From Amnibacterium setariae (GTDB lineage Bacteria > Actinomycetota > Actinomycetes > Actinomycetales > Microbacteriaceae): a stretch of DNA of 64,000 nucleotides. The stretch lies in assembly GCF_003581425.1 (NCBI RefSeq), contig NZ_QXTG01000002.1:434001-498000 (forward strand). Reading direction: 5' to 3'. The notes beneath the pieces were generated by a model that searched no databases, was not told the origin of the DNA, and saw only the letters and a program-made list of their open reading frames with translations. Positions 51,311 through 59,070 of the stretch are shown here, piece after piece. Every line of letters starts with the position of its first letter. Position 1 is the stretch's first letter. The translations under genes were made by a program, and so were the position numbers.

Positions 51311-52312
51311 TCAGGCCGCGCGCCAGCGGGTCCGCGCGTCCGCCGCGGTCGAGCGGCAGAGCATCGCGGTGCCCGCCGCGGTCCTGCCGGTCGCGCCGCG
51401 GGGCGAGCACAGCGCGCCCGGGTGCACGGCCGCCGCGGGCGTCGTGCCCGGCGACGTCCCGGCGGCCCCGGCGGGCAGCCGCTGCCCGGGGCACCGGTCG
51501 AGCACGCGCGCGATCGCGGCGCGCTCGGCCCTCGTGACCCAGAGCCCGTAGGCGCGCTTGACCGCCACCTGGTGCGCGACGTACGTGCAGCGGAACGCCT
51601 TCCGGGGCGGCAGCCAGGTCGCGGCGTCGCCGTCGCTCTTGCGGGTGTTCGTCGGGCCGTCCACCGCGAAGAGGTTGACGGGGTCGTTCGCGAGCGCGAC
51701 GCGCTGGGCGCGGGTCAGCCGCTGCGCGCCGGTGCGCCACGCGTCGGCGAGCGGGACCACGTGGTCGATCTGCACGGCCTCGCTCGTGCCCTGGCCGCGG
51801 ACGAACCGGATCACCTTCCCCGTGTACGGGTCGTGGAGCACCCCGCGACGGACCCTGCAGCCCGCGGGCGCCGGGTGCTCGAGGTCGCGCCGGAGCACGT
51901 CGTCGCGGGTGTCGCAGCCGTTCCGGTCGACGTCGAGCCAGGCCTTCCCGAACTCGGCGGTCCGCCGGTAGCCGGTCATCGGCGCCCGGCCCTTCACCGG
52001 CAGCTCGTCGAGCGCGGCGACGGCGAGCGGTGCGACCGCCTTCGACGGCTCGACCGCGGGCGAGGCCGACCCGCGCGCGGCGGGCGCGGAGACGGCGGCG
52101 GCGGCGTCGCGGGCGATCGCGGAGGCGTCGACGACGGCCGGGGCGCCGAAGGCCGCGCCGCCGAGGAAGAGGCCGGCGCCGCCGAGCGCGAGCACCGTGA
52201 TGCCGCCGCGACGCACCCGGCGGCCGGCGCCCCGCATCAGCAGTGCGAGGCTCCAGAGCACGGCCACGAGGCCGACGACGGCGACGAGCGCGGCGATCCA
52301 TCCGGTCAGCAC
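51311..52312 (-). CDS. Membrane-anchored/exported HNH endonuclease (DUF1524-like)
   Basis: A 333-aa protein. There are two hydrophobic spans (about 4-26 and 37-60), then an Ala/Pro-rich linker. The nuclease region is QIDHVVPLADAWRTG, LANDPVNLFAVDGPTNTRKS, AATWLPPRKAFRCTYVAHQV and AVKRAYGLWVT, a DH...N...N/K layout like the gene at 43002. After a Pro/Thr linker, the last about 30 residues (CSPRGATGRTAAGTAMLC then DARTRWR) form a small Cys-containing module common on exported actinobacterial proteins. It likely degrades DNA outside the membrane. GTG 52312 follows -10 TAACGT by 6 bp. Confidence 0.82.
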   Translation of the reverse strand: MLTGWIAALVAVVGLVAVLWSLALLMRGAGRRVRRGGITVLALGGAGLFLGGAAFGAPAVVDASAIARDAAAAVSAPAARGSASPAVEPSKAVAPLAVAALDELPVKGRAPMTGYRRTAEFGKAWLDVDRNGCDTRDDVLRRDLEHPAPAGCRVRRGVLHDPYTGKVIRFVRGQGTSEAVQIDHVVPLADAWRTGAQRLTRAQRVALANDPVNLFAVDGPTNTRKSDGDAATWLPPRKAFRCTYVAHQVAVKRAYGLWVTRAERAAIARVLDRCPGQRLPAGAAGTSPGTTPAAAVHPGALCSPRGATGRTAAGTAMLCRSTAADARTRWRAA

Positions 52313-52318
52313 CGGAGG

Positions 52319-52324
52319 ACGTTA
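52319..52324 (-). promoter_or_regulatory. -10 hexamer TAACGT, leaderless promoter of HNH gene
   Basis: Minus-strand TAACGT, a 6-bp spacer, then GTG 52312. Confidence 0.55.
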
Positions 52325-52434
52325 GGAAGCGGCAGGGCGGTGCACCGCGCGCCACGCCGGGCGTGCACGGAGCACCGATTCCCTCGAAGCGGGGGGCGCG
52401 CGGGCCCGGAGGGCTCCGCCAGGGTTGCCGGGTC

Positions 52435-53211
52435 ATGACGCAGACGACCGAGGCCGCCGTGCACGCCGCCGCTCCCGGCGCGGGCCGGGTCTGGGACCTC
52501 GCGGACACCTCGGCCGGTCGCGCCGTGCGGCGCCGCGGCTGGGACCACGGCGGCCCGCTCGCCGCGACGCTCGGCCTCGTCGCGCTGGGCGGCGCGTTCG
52601 CGCCGGACATCGCGGTCGAGACGCGGTGGACGGTCGTGGGCGCCGCGGGCCTCGTCGCGCTGCTCGTCGCCGGCTCGGCGGTCCGCCGCCGCCAGGCGCT
52701 GCTCTCCCTGCTCCTCGCCTTCGCCGGCCTGGTGACGCCGCTCGCCGCGGGTGCGGTCGCGACCGCCGCGACGCTGGCGCAGCCCCCGGTCGTGACGAGC
52801 ACCGTGGTGCCGGACCGCGCGCTGCCGACCGCACCGCAGGCCCTCGTCGCCTCGGACGCCTTCGCCGAGCGGCCGGCCGACGAGCAGGAGGCGGCGCGGG
52901 AGTTCGCGACCGCCCTCGTCCTGCGGCTGCGCACCGTCCACGGCGCCTTCGGCCCCTACCCGGCGGCGCTCCGGCTCTCGAACGGCTCGGTCGTGGAGGC
53001 CGCCGGCGCGATGCAGGGCACGAGCCTCGGCGCGGTGCCGCGGAACGCCCGGCTCGAGTACCGCGTGACGCGCAGCGGCGGCGCCTTCGCGGTCAGCGTC
53101 GTCGCCGGCGGCGCGGGCAGCGCGGGCAGCGCGGGCAGCGCGGCCGGCACCGGCGCCGGCGTCGCGTCCGTCACCGCGACGAGCGCCCTGGTCGTCGCGG
53201 GCGACGACTGA
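52435..53211 (+). CDS. Membrane-anchored hypothetical protein
   Basis: A 258-aa protein of unknown family. Residues about 42-115 contain two to three hydrophobic helices after a charged N-terminus (LADTSAGRAVRRRGWDHGG). The rest is probably outside the membrane. Near the C-terminus a 9-bp unit, coding Gly-Ser-Ala, is repeated three times (around 53109-53138), giving GSAGSAGSA, likely a slippage-prone linker. The start is ATG 52435. Its promoter gap faces the divergent HNH nuclease gene (122 bp), but no common role is evident. Confidence 0.6.
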   Translation: MTQTTEAAVHAAAPGAGRVWDLADTSAGRAVRRRGWDHGGPLAATLGLVALGGAFAPDIAVETRWTVVGAAGLVALLVAGSAVRRRQALLSLLLAFAGLVTPLAAGAVATAATLAQPPVVTSTVVPDRALPTAPQALVASDAFAERPADEQEAAREFATALVLRLRTVHGAFGPYPAALRLSNGSVVEAAGAMQGTSLGAVPRNARLEYRVTRSGGAFAVSVVAGGAGSAGSAGSAAGTGAGVASVTATSALVVAGDD

Positions 53212-53239
53212 TCCTGCTCACACGCGGCTCGGCAGCGGC

Positions 53240-54745
53240 TCACCCGTAGGGGTGCCAGGCCCGCCAGGCCGCCCGCACCCGCTCCCGCGGGTCCTGCTCG
53301 AGTCGGTCGTGGCGGTCGAACACCCACGTCGCCCTGGTCGCCTCGTCGAAGCGGGGCCACCAGGCCGGTGCCGCGCCCGTGCGCGCGAAATCGAGCCAGG
53401 CGCCGGACATCCGGCCGGTCAGCGCGCGGGCGGCGCGGTCGCCGCCCAGCAGGGTCGCCAGGCGCCGGGTGGGCCCGCCCCGACGCGCCAGGACGTGGTC
53501 GAGCTCCGACCCGTGCGCCGCGCCGAGGCCGACGGCGCGCATCGCCGGCGGCGCGAAGTCGAAGCGGTACATCCATGTCGGGGCGACGGCCGCGTGCCCG
53601 GCGGCCGCCTCCACCGCCGGGTTCCAGAACATGAGGTCGGTCACGAACCGCTCGAGGGCGCGCGCGCCGCGGCCCCCGCCGTACTCGGCGAGCAGCCCCG
53701 CCTTCGCGTCGGGGACGGTGGCGTCGAAGAGGCGGTCCATCCGCCCCGGCGTGGCGCGCAGGCCCCGCATGCGCTGGAAGAGCGTGCCCTCGTCCGCGTT
53801 GGTGCCGACGACGAGGGGCACGGGCAGGCCCTCCCCGCGCCGCAGGACGTCGAGCGGGTAGTCGGGCACCAGGTCGCCGTCGACGACGGGCCCGAGCACG
53901 CGGGCGGCGGGCAGGCGGTCCGACACGGCGAGGTCGAGCCGGTTCGTCGCGGCGACGAGGTCGTCCGGGTCGATCGTGCGGAGCGCGGCCGCGCCGCCCG
54001 GCAGCGCCTCGACGAGCTCCGCCGCCCAGCCGGCCGAGCGCTCGCTGCCGTGGATCGACCCGATGGCGGGGCTCTCGGCGATCGCGCGGGCGAACAGGCC
54101 TCGCGCGGCGGGGACCGCGAGGAGGGTCAGCACGCTGGTCCCGCCCGCCGACTCGCCGAAGAGGGTCACGTCGTCCGGATCACCGCCGAACGCGGCGATG
54201 TTGTCCCGCACCCACTCGAGCGCGGCCAGCTGGTCCCGCAGCCCCACGTTCGTCTCGATCGGCTCGTCCGGCGTGCCGTAGGCGGAGAGGTCGAGCCAGC
54301 CGAGCGCCCCGACCCGGTAGTTGAACCCGACGAAGACGACGTCGCCCGCCGCCGCGAGCGTCTCGCCGCGGTACGCCCCGGCCGTGGCGCCGCCGATGCC
54401 GAAGGCGCCGCCGTAGACGAACACCATGACCGGCTTGCGCGGCGCCCCGCCGGTCCGGCGCGCGACGGTCAGCGTGAGCGAGTCCTCCGCCATGGGCGTG
54501 CGCAGGCCCGCTCCCGTCAGGGTCGAGCTGCGCGGCTGCGGCGGCAGGGGCCCGTCCGTGGTCGCGTCGCGGACGCCGGGCCAGGGCACCGGCGGCCGGG
54601 GCGCCCGGAAGCGGAGGCGGCCGACCGGTGGCGCCGCGTACGGCACGCCGCGCCAGACCGTCAGGCCGGCCTCCCGGCCGCCGCGCACGCGACCCGCGGT
54701 CGTCGCGACCACCGTCGGCACCGCGTCCGCGTCCGCATCCCGCAC
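53240..54745 (-). CDS. Type-B carboxylesterase/lipase family protein
   Basis: A 501-aa serine hydrolase. The family start is VVATTAGRVRGGREAGLTVW then RGVPYAAPPVGRLRF. The oxyanion hole is VFVYGGAFGIGG. NVGLRDQLAALEWVRDNIAA precedes the nucleophile elbow LFGESAGGTSV with the catalytic Ser, and AHGSELDHVL supplies the C-terminal His. There is no signal peptide, so it is cytoplasmic. It hydrolyses carboxylic esters, possibly xenobiotic. GTG 54745 follows a TAGACC hexamer; the N-terminal Asp/Ala run may be slightly overextended. Confidence 0.88.
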   Translation of the reverse strand: MRDADADAVPTVVATTAGRVRGGREAGLTVWRGVPYAAPPVGRLRFRAPRPPVPWPGVRDATTDGPLPPQPRSSTLTGAGLRTPMAEDSLTLTVARRTGGAPRKPVMVFVYGGAFGIGGATAGAYRGETLAAAGDVVFVGFNYRVGALGWLDLSAYGTPDEPIETNVGLRDQLAALEWVRDNIAAFGGDPDDVTLFGESAGGTSVLTLLAVPAARGLFARAIAESPAIGSIHGSERSAGWAAELVEALPGGAAALRTIDPDDLVAATNRLDLAVSDRLPAARVLGPVVDGDLVPDYPLDVLRRGEGLPVPLVVGTNADEGTLFQRMRGLRATPGRMDRLFDATVPDAKAGLLAEYGGGRGARALERFVTDLMFWNPAVEAAAGHAAVAPTWMYRFDFAPPAMRAVGLGAAHGSELDHVLARRGGPTRRLATLLGGDRAARALTGRMSGAWLDFARTGAAPAWWPRFDEATRATWVFDRHDRLEQDPRERVRAAWRAWHPYG

Positions 54746-54901
54746 CCGACCGGTCTACCGGGCGCCGCCTCCGAGGCCGCCGAGCCGCGGCCCCCGAAGT
54801 GGGGCGTGTCCCCCCGGGGGTAGACCGGGCAGTCTGTCCTCACCCAGATCCACCCGGCTCCTCCCCCAGGGAGCCGCTCCTGACCCGAGGAGATCGTCCC
54901 C

Positions 54902-55078
54902 ATGGACACCCCCGTCCTTCCCGCCGGCTGGTACACCGACTCGTCCGACCCCGGCTTCCTCCGCTTCTGGACCGGCTCGGCGTGGTCCTCGCACCGCAAG
55001 GCCCGCCCCGGCGTCCCGGCCGCCTACCAGCAGGAGCAGTCCCGCAAGCGCTTCGCGCGCACGCGCCGCATCGCCTGA
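54902..55078 (+). CDS. DUF2510 mini-protein (58 aa)
   Basis: A 58-aa ORF with GAGGAG about 9 bp before ATG 54902. The core, LPAGWYTDSSDPGFLRFWTG followed by SAWSS, is the DUF2510 pattern (GWY-D...P...R-W-G-W), normally an N-terminal cytoplasmic tag on actinobacterial membrane proteins. Here it stands alone with a basic tail (RKRFARTRRIA) and no membrane span, which is unusual. It may act as a free binding module. The function of DUF2510 is unknown. Confidence 0.65.
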   Translation: MDTPVLPAGWYTDSSDPGFLRFWTGSAWSSHRKARPGVPAAYQQEQSRKRFARTRRIA

Positions 55079-55141
55079 CCGATCCGCGACACGCCCCGGC
55101 CGCACCCCGTCGGCCCCCGCACGGGGGTCGACGCTGGTCGC

Positions 55142-55477
55142 ATGCCGGTCGGGAAGCGTCTCGCCGCCGCAGCCCTGCTGGCGGCGGTCCTGCCCCTCAG
55201 CGCCTGCGCCCCCGCACCCGGAGGCGGGGGCGAGCGCGAGGCGCGGGTCGTCGTGCGCGTCGCGCCGACCGCCGATCCCCGCGGCTACGAGGTGCACCTC
55301 GCCGGCGCCCGCGCCGACTTCCGGACGGCGTTCCGCGTCGAGCGGGGCGAGACCCGGACCGTCGCGGTGCCGGAGGGCTGGGTGACCGTCCGCGTCGCAG
55401 GACTCTGCGTGGTGCCGACCGCCGCCACCGGCACGACCACGGTCGAGGTGGCCGCGGACGACTGCCGCGTCGCCTGA
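55142..55477 (+). CDS. Small lipoprotein (111 aa)
   Basis: The signal peptide and lipobox are LAAVLPLSACAPAPGG with the lipidated Cys near residue 22. The mature about 88 residues read as a compact beta-sandwich (ARVVVRVAPTADPRGYEVHL, TVAVPEGWVTVRVAG) with two further cysteines that could pair. I do not recognise the family. ATG 55142 follows GACGCT by 6 bp. It is convergent with the universal stress protein gene. Confidence 0.65.
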   Translation: MPVGKRLAAAALLAAVLPLSACAPAPGGGGEREARVVVRVAPTADPRGYEVHLAGARADFRTAFRVERGETRTVAVPEGWVTVRVAGLCVVPTAATGTTTVEVAADDCRVA

Positions 55478-55494
55478 GCCGCCCGGGGCCCGAC

Positions 55495-56013
55495 CTACCC
55501 GAGGTCCGCGAGCAGCGCCGCGTCGGTCTCCTCGGGCGCGGTCGGCACGACGACGACGGGCCGGTACTGCCGGTGCGCGAGCCGGAGGGCGACCGACCCG
55601 GTGAAGACCTGTCGCAGCGCGCCCCGGAACCCGCCGGGCCGCGCGCCGACCACGATCATCAGCGCGTCCTCCTCGTCCGCGACCCGCATCAGCGCGTCGG
55701 CCGCGACGCCGACGAGCTCGCGCATGCGCCAGGGCACGCCGCTCGGCGCGATCACGCTGCCGACCTCCGCGAGGCGCTCCTCCGAGAACATCGGCCCGGA
55801 GGCCGCGAGGTCCGGGTCGATCGGCGCCGTCAGCAGGGTGCCGTCCGGCAGCTCCTGATACGCGTACCGCGTGGCGTCCGCGGCCACGCACACCAGATCC
55901 GCGTCGAAGGAGCGGGCGTAGTCCGCCGCCACCTGCACGACCCAGAGGGGCTGGTCGGGCAGGATCCCGACCACCACCGCGCGTCTCGGGCCGGTCCGCT
56001 GCTCGTCCGTCAT
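55495..56013 (-). CDS. Universal stress protein (UspA family)
   Basis: A 172-aa single-domain Usp. RRAVVVGILPDQPLWVVQVA is strand 1 and helix 1. The nucleotide-binding region near the end is MIVVGARPGGFRGALRQVFT followed by GSVALRLAHRQYRPVVVVP; it matches the G2xG9xGS/T ATP-binding pattern loosely. It is a cytoplasmic stress-response protein. Start ATG 56013 has GGGAGGGG directly upstream. It lies close to the rhodopsin-kinase region but is separated from it by another gene. Confidence 0.85.
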   Translation of the reverse strand: MTDEQRTGPRRAVVVGILPDQPLWVVQVAADYARSFDADLVCVAADATRYAYQELPDGTLLTAPIDPDLAASGPMFSEERLAEVGSVIAPSGVPWRMRELVGVAADALMRVADEEDALMIVVGARPGGFRGALRQVFTGSVALRLAHRQYRPVVVVPTAPEETDAALLADLG

Positions 56014-56251
56014 GTCCCCTCCCGAGCACGGATCCTCCGCCGACTCGCCGTCCGGGTCAAACCCCTCGCGGCGCCCGCGACGCGCCGCCGAGGCTTCCAG
56101 CCTCGACGCAGCCCCCTGTGCCAGGGTCGCACTGCGGTGCACGAACCTGGGCACCAGCAGCGACCGGGCCGTGCTGCACCTTCACAGCGCCTCCCGGATC
56201 GCTCGGGAACTCGACACACCACGCGGTCCGGCTGAAGGAGACGGCGTTCAC
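56014..56251. other. 238-bp divergent intergenic region
   Basis: A non-coding gap between the usp gene and the gene at 56252. It contains an imperfect inverted repeat, GTGCCAGGGT near 56117 with ACCTGGGCAC near 56143, enclosing GCAC-TGCG-GTGC. It could be a leader or operator structure. No ORF is supported. Confidence 0.35.
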
Positions 56252-56740
56252 TTGTCCATCGAGATGATGGTGCTGCTCCTGATCTGCGCGCTGGCCGTCG
56301 CCGGCGCGCTCGCCGGCGTGGTCGCCGTCGCGCGACGGTCGCGCGAGCGCCCGACCCGCATCGAGGCGAACCCGATGAACCCGCGGGTGTCCGCGGAGGT
56401 CCACGCGGGCGAGGAGCAGGTGCTCATCCACCTCGCCCGGGCGCTCGGCCTGCCGTCCGACCGCGACGCGGTCGGCTACGGCGAGATCTACATCGCGGGC
56501 TCGGCCGGCATGACCATGAAGCTCGCGTCCCGGTCGGAGATCGGCCGCGGGTTCGACGCCGAGGTGCGGGTGCAGCGGACGCGCCGGGCATCCCTCGCCG
56601 AGTACTACATCCTCCGGCTGCCGGGCGACGAGACGCTCCACGACCGCATCGTCGGGCTGGACGAGCAGATCGACGGCGCGCTGCGCTCCCTCGACCCGCA
56701 GGCGCAGGTGCGCCGCTCCGGGCGGCCCGCCCTCGCCTGA
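56252..56740 (+). CDS. Single-TM membrane-anchored hypothetical protein
   Basis: A 162-aa protein, unrecognised. One strong membrane helix (MVLLLICALAVAGALAGVVA) is followed by a basic RRSRERPTR stop-transfer and a cytoplasmic domain with alternating strands and helices (GEEQVLIHLARALGLPSDRD, YGEIYIAGSAGMTMKLAS, EYYILRLPGDETLHDRIVGL). I placed the start at TTG 56252 because AAGGAG (56235-56240) lies 11 bp upstream; ATG 56264 is the alternative. It ends 7 bp from the convergent kinase gene. Confidence 0.55.
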   Translation: MSIEMMVLLLICALAVAGALAGVVAVARRSRERPTRIEANPMNPRVSAEVHAGEEQVLIHLARALGLPSDRDAVGYGEIYIAGSAGMTMKLASRSEIGRGFDAEVRVQRTRRASLAEYYILRLPGDETLHDRIVGLDEQIDGALRSLDPQAQVRRSGRPALA

Positions 56741-56747
56741 GCCGGCG

Positions 56748-58103
56748 TCAGAGCTCGCGCGCGAACAGGGCCCGCCGGACCGCGCGCCGCAGGTCGACCT
56801 CGTGCCCCACGAGGTTCGCGAGGTCGGCGAGCGTCGCGCCGTCGAGGACGTCGAACTCGCGGGGCAGCGCGTCGAGGACGGCGAGCACGCCGACCCGCTC
56901 CCCCGCGCCGTCGAGGATCGGCTGCACGGCCATGGACCGCACGGGCGCGGCGCGCACGGCGCCGGCCGTCCGCGGGTCGCGATGCACGTCGTCGACCGTC
57001 CAGCCGTCGCCGCGATCCACCTGCAGCGCCCGCAGCGCGAGCGCGGCCAGGTCCTCGCGGTGCGCCTCGGGCACGAACGCCGCCGCCTCCTCGTTCGGGT
57101 CCCCGAGCACGACGAAGGCGGCGGGGGCCCGCAGCAGCCGGGCCGCGATGCCGGTGATGCGGGAGAACTCGCGGTCGGCGGGTGCGGCCGCGATCGTCTC
57201 GCGCACCCGCGGCGCCGGCTCGACCGGCGTCACGGGCGGGCTGCCCGCCGCGATCTGCTCGGCGAGGGCCCGCTCGAACTCGGCGCGCGCCTGCTCGAGC
57301 GGGATCCGGTCGCCGGGCGACCGCCGCGTCATCCCGGCGAGCACCGAGGCGAGGCGCGCGGGCAGGGAGTCCGGGATCTCGGGGTCGCGGGTCAGCCGGG
57401 CGAACGCGGACTCGATCACCGTGCCGGGGTAGGAGACGCGGCCGGTCGCGGCCTGGATGAGCACGAGCCCGAGGGAGTACACGTCGGAGGCGCCGACGAG
57501 CACGCCGCCCTCGACCTGCTCCGGGCTGAGGTAGGCGGCCGTGCCGACCGTGAACTCGCCGTCGTCCGCCGCGGCGCCGAGCACCGTCGCGATGCCGAAG
57601 TCGGAGAGCTTGCCCCGCAGCCGGCGGTCGCGCTGCCGCGTCGACAGCAGCACGTTGGCGGGCTTGATGTCGCGGTGCAGCCAGCCGCGCTCGTGCACGT
57701 ACTGCAGCGCGTCGCAGAGGTCGAGCCCGAGGTAGGTCACCTGCATCGGCGTGAGCGCGCCGCTGCGCAGCGCCTGGCCGAGGTCGGGGCCGTCGACCCG
57801 CTCCATCACGAGGTAGATGTGGGGCTGGTCCGGGTCGCTGTCGTCGACCCCCGCGTCGAACAGCGTGACGAGGGCGTGGTGGGAGAGCCCCGCGAGGGTC
57901 TGCGCCTCGTGCTGCTGCTCGCGGAGCACCCGCGCGGAGTCGGTCGGCGCGGTGAACACCTTGATCGCCACGGGGCGGTTCAGCAGGTCGTCGTGGGCCG
58001 CGTAGACGACGGCGGTGCCGCCCCGGCCGATCACGTGCTCGACCCGGTACCGCTCCGGGAGCACGACCCGCGCGCCGCCGGACTCCGGCGGCATGCCGCT
58101 CAC
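56748..58103 (-). CDS. Soluble Ser/Thr protein kinase with C-terminal GAF domain
   Basis: A 451-aa Hanks-type kinase. Residues about 17-275 hold the kinase core: IGRGGTAVVYA (Gly loop), Lys48 in VAIKVF, WLHRDIKPANVLL (His143-Asp145, Lys147), Asp168-Phe-Gly in LSDFGIAT and YLSPEQVEGG. Residues about 313-440 form a GAF domain (FSRITGIAARLLRAPAAFVV, VQPILDGAGERVGVLAVLDA). There is no membrane span and no PASTA, unlike most actinobacterial kinases. No Cys is placed for bilin attachment, so any ligand is unknown. It starts 25 bp after the rhodopsin stop on the same strand, implying one transcript. It probably phosphorylates Ser/Thr in response to a cytoplasmic cue. Confidence 0.9.
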   Translation of the reverse strand: MSGMPPESGGARVVLPERYRVEHVIGRGGTAVVYAAHDDLLNRPVAIKVFTAPTDSARVLREQQHEAQTLAGLSHHALVTLFDAGVDDSDPDQPHIYLVMERVDGPDLGQALRSGALTPMQVTYLGLDLCDALQYVHERGWLHRDIKPANVLLSTRQRDRRLRGKLSDFGIATVLGAAADDGEFTVGTAAYLSPEQVEGGVLVGASDVYSLGLVLIQAATGRVSYPGTVIESAFARLTRDPEIPDSLPARLASVLAGMTRRSPGDRIPLEQARAEFERALAEQIAAGSPPVTPVEPAPRVRETIAAAPADREFSRITGIAARLLRAPAAFVVLGDPNEEAAAFVPEAHREDLAALALRALQVDRGDGWTVDDVHRDPRTAGAVRAAPVRSMAVQPILDGAGERVGVLAVLDALPREFDVLDGATLADLANLVGHEVDLRRAVRRALFAREL

Positions 58104-58128
58104 CGAGCGGGCCCGGCGGGCGGAGCGG

Positions 58129-59001
58129 TCACGGCTGGAATGGTAGCGGGCGCGACGCGCCCTCCGACTGGCGCAGCTGCTCGATCCAGATGCTCTCGGG
58201 GTGGACGTCGTCGCGGGCGAGCACGTCGGCCGCGGTCCGCATGCGCGCGACGCGGAGCACCAGCAGGCCGAAGACGACCTTCGAGACGATGTCGGCGGCG
58301 GAGAGCAGCAGGTGCTCGGTGACCGTGACCGCGCCGCCCGAGGCGATGCCCTGCAGGCCGTAGACGACCGGGTAGACGAACCAGGTGACGAGCAGCACGA
58401 GCATCGCGGAGGTCATGGGCGCCCGCGCCGCGGCCGGCAGCACCGGCAGCGAGCGGAGCACCGTCCAGATGATCACGCCGTAGACGACCACGAAGCAGAT
58501 CGACGAGGCGACGCCGAGCCAGAGCAGCGCCGTGAAGTCGCTGCCGCCGCCGACGACGACCGCGCCGAGGAAGCCGAGCGCGATCATGAGGAACGCCGCT
58601 GCGCCGCCGATGCGCTTGGCCCACGCCGCGGTGGCGCCCGCGAGCGCGGAGACGGCGACGACCTCGACGACGAGCAGCGGCACGCTGACCGACCAGTCGA
58701 TGTAGCGCGCCGTCCACGTGCCGATCGTCTCGCCGGTCGGCACCCACATCCCGCCGCGGCGGGCGTAGCCCTCGTGCAGCTCGAAGGCGAGCAGCAGGTA
58801 GGAGAGGAACGCCACGGAGCACACGGCGACGCTTGCGTGCACGGCGGGGCGGTACCGGTCCCCCACCTCCCGCCGGGCGGACCACATGCGGGTCAGCATC
58901 GCCACCAGGCAGAACGCCGCGACCGCGACGCCGTACTCGATCAGCGCGTGCTGCCCGTCCGTGAGCACGACGGTCCAGGGCGGCGCGACGCTGGAAGTCA
59001 T
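58129..59001 (-). CDS. Type-1 microbial rhodopsin, DSE motif (proton pump-like)
   Basis: A 290-aa seven-TM retinal protein. Helix C is RYIDWSVSVPLLVVE: Asp102, Ser106 and Glu113 match bacteriorhodopsin D85, T89 and D96 (proteorhodopsin D97/T101/E108), so the motif is DSE. Helix F has TWFVYPVVYG (Trp207, Tyr210, Pro211). Helix G has ADIVSKVVFG with Asp237 and the retinal-binding Lys241. Leu110, at the spectral-tuning position, suggests green absorption. A cytoplasmic tail of about 40 residues follows helix G. The carboxylates fit outward proton pumping. The next gene, a kinase with GAF domain, follows 25 bp later. No carotenoid or retinal genes lie in the window. ATG 59001 is 6 bp after GAGTCT. 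Confidence 0.93.
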   Translation of the reverse strand: MTSSVAPPWTVVLTDGQHALIEYGVAVAAFCLVAMLTRMWSARREVGDRYRPAVHASVAVCSVAFLSYLLLAFELHEGYARRGGMWVPTGETIGTWTARYIDWSVSVPLLVVEVVAVSALAGATAAWAKRIGGAAAFLMIALGFLGAVVVGGGSDFTALLWLGVASSICFVVVYGVIIWTVLRSLPVLPAAARAPMTSAMLVLLVTWFVYPVVYGLQGIASGGAVTVTEHLLLSAADIVSKVVFGLLVLRVARMRTAADVLARDDVHPESIWIEQLRQSEGASRPLPFQP

Positions 59002-59007
59002 CCGAGC

Positions 59008-59013
59008 AGACTC
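59008..59013 (-). promoter_or_regulatory. -10-like GAGTCT of the rhodopsin-kinase unit
   Basis: Minus-strand GAGTCT, a 6-bp spacer, then ATG 59001, the same spacing as other leaderless starts here. It is divergent from agmatine deiminase (CAGGAT at 59059-59064, 6 bp before GTG 59071). Confidence 0.4.
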
Positions 59014-59070
59014 TCACGGGTTCCGAGGCTTCTCCTGCGAGACCGCCCCGGTCTCGGGCAGGATCGAGCC

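Noticed and set aside
53109-53138. Tandem 9-bp repeat as a regulatory or CRISPR element
   Set aside because: It is in frame inside a coding sequence and encodes a Gly-Ser-Ala linker.
58129-59001. Heliorhodopsin or sensory rhodopsin
   Set aside because: It has the Asp/Glu pair of proton pumps in helix C and a normal N- to C-terminal order of motifs; heliorhodopsins lack this pattern. Sensory function cannot be excluded but no transducer gene is present.
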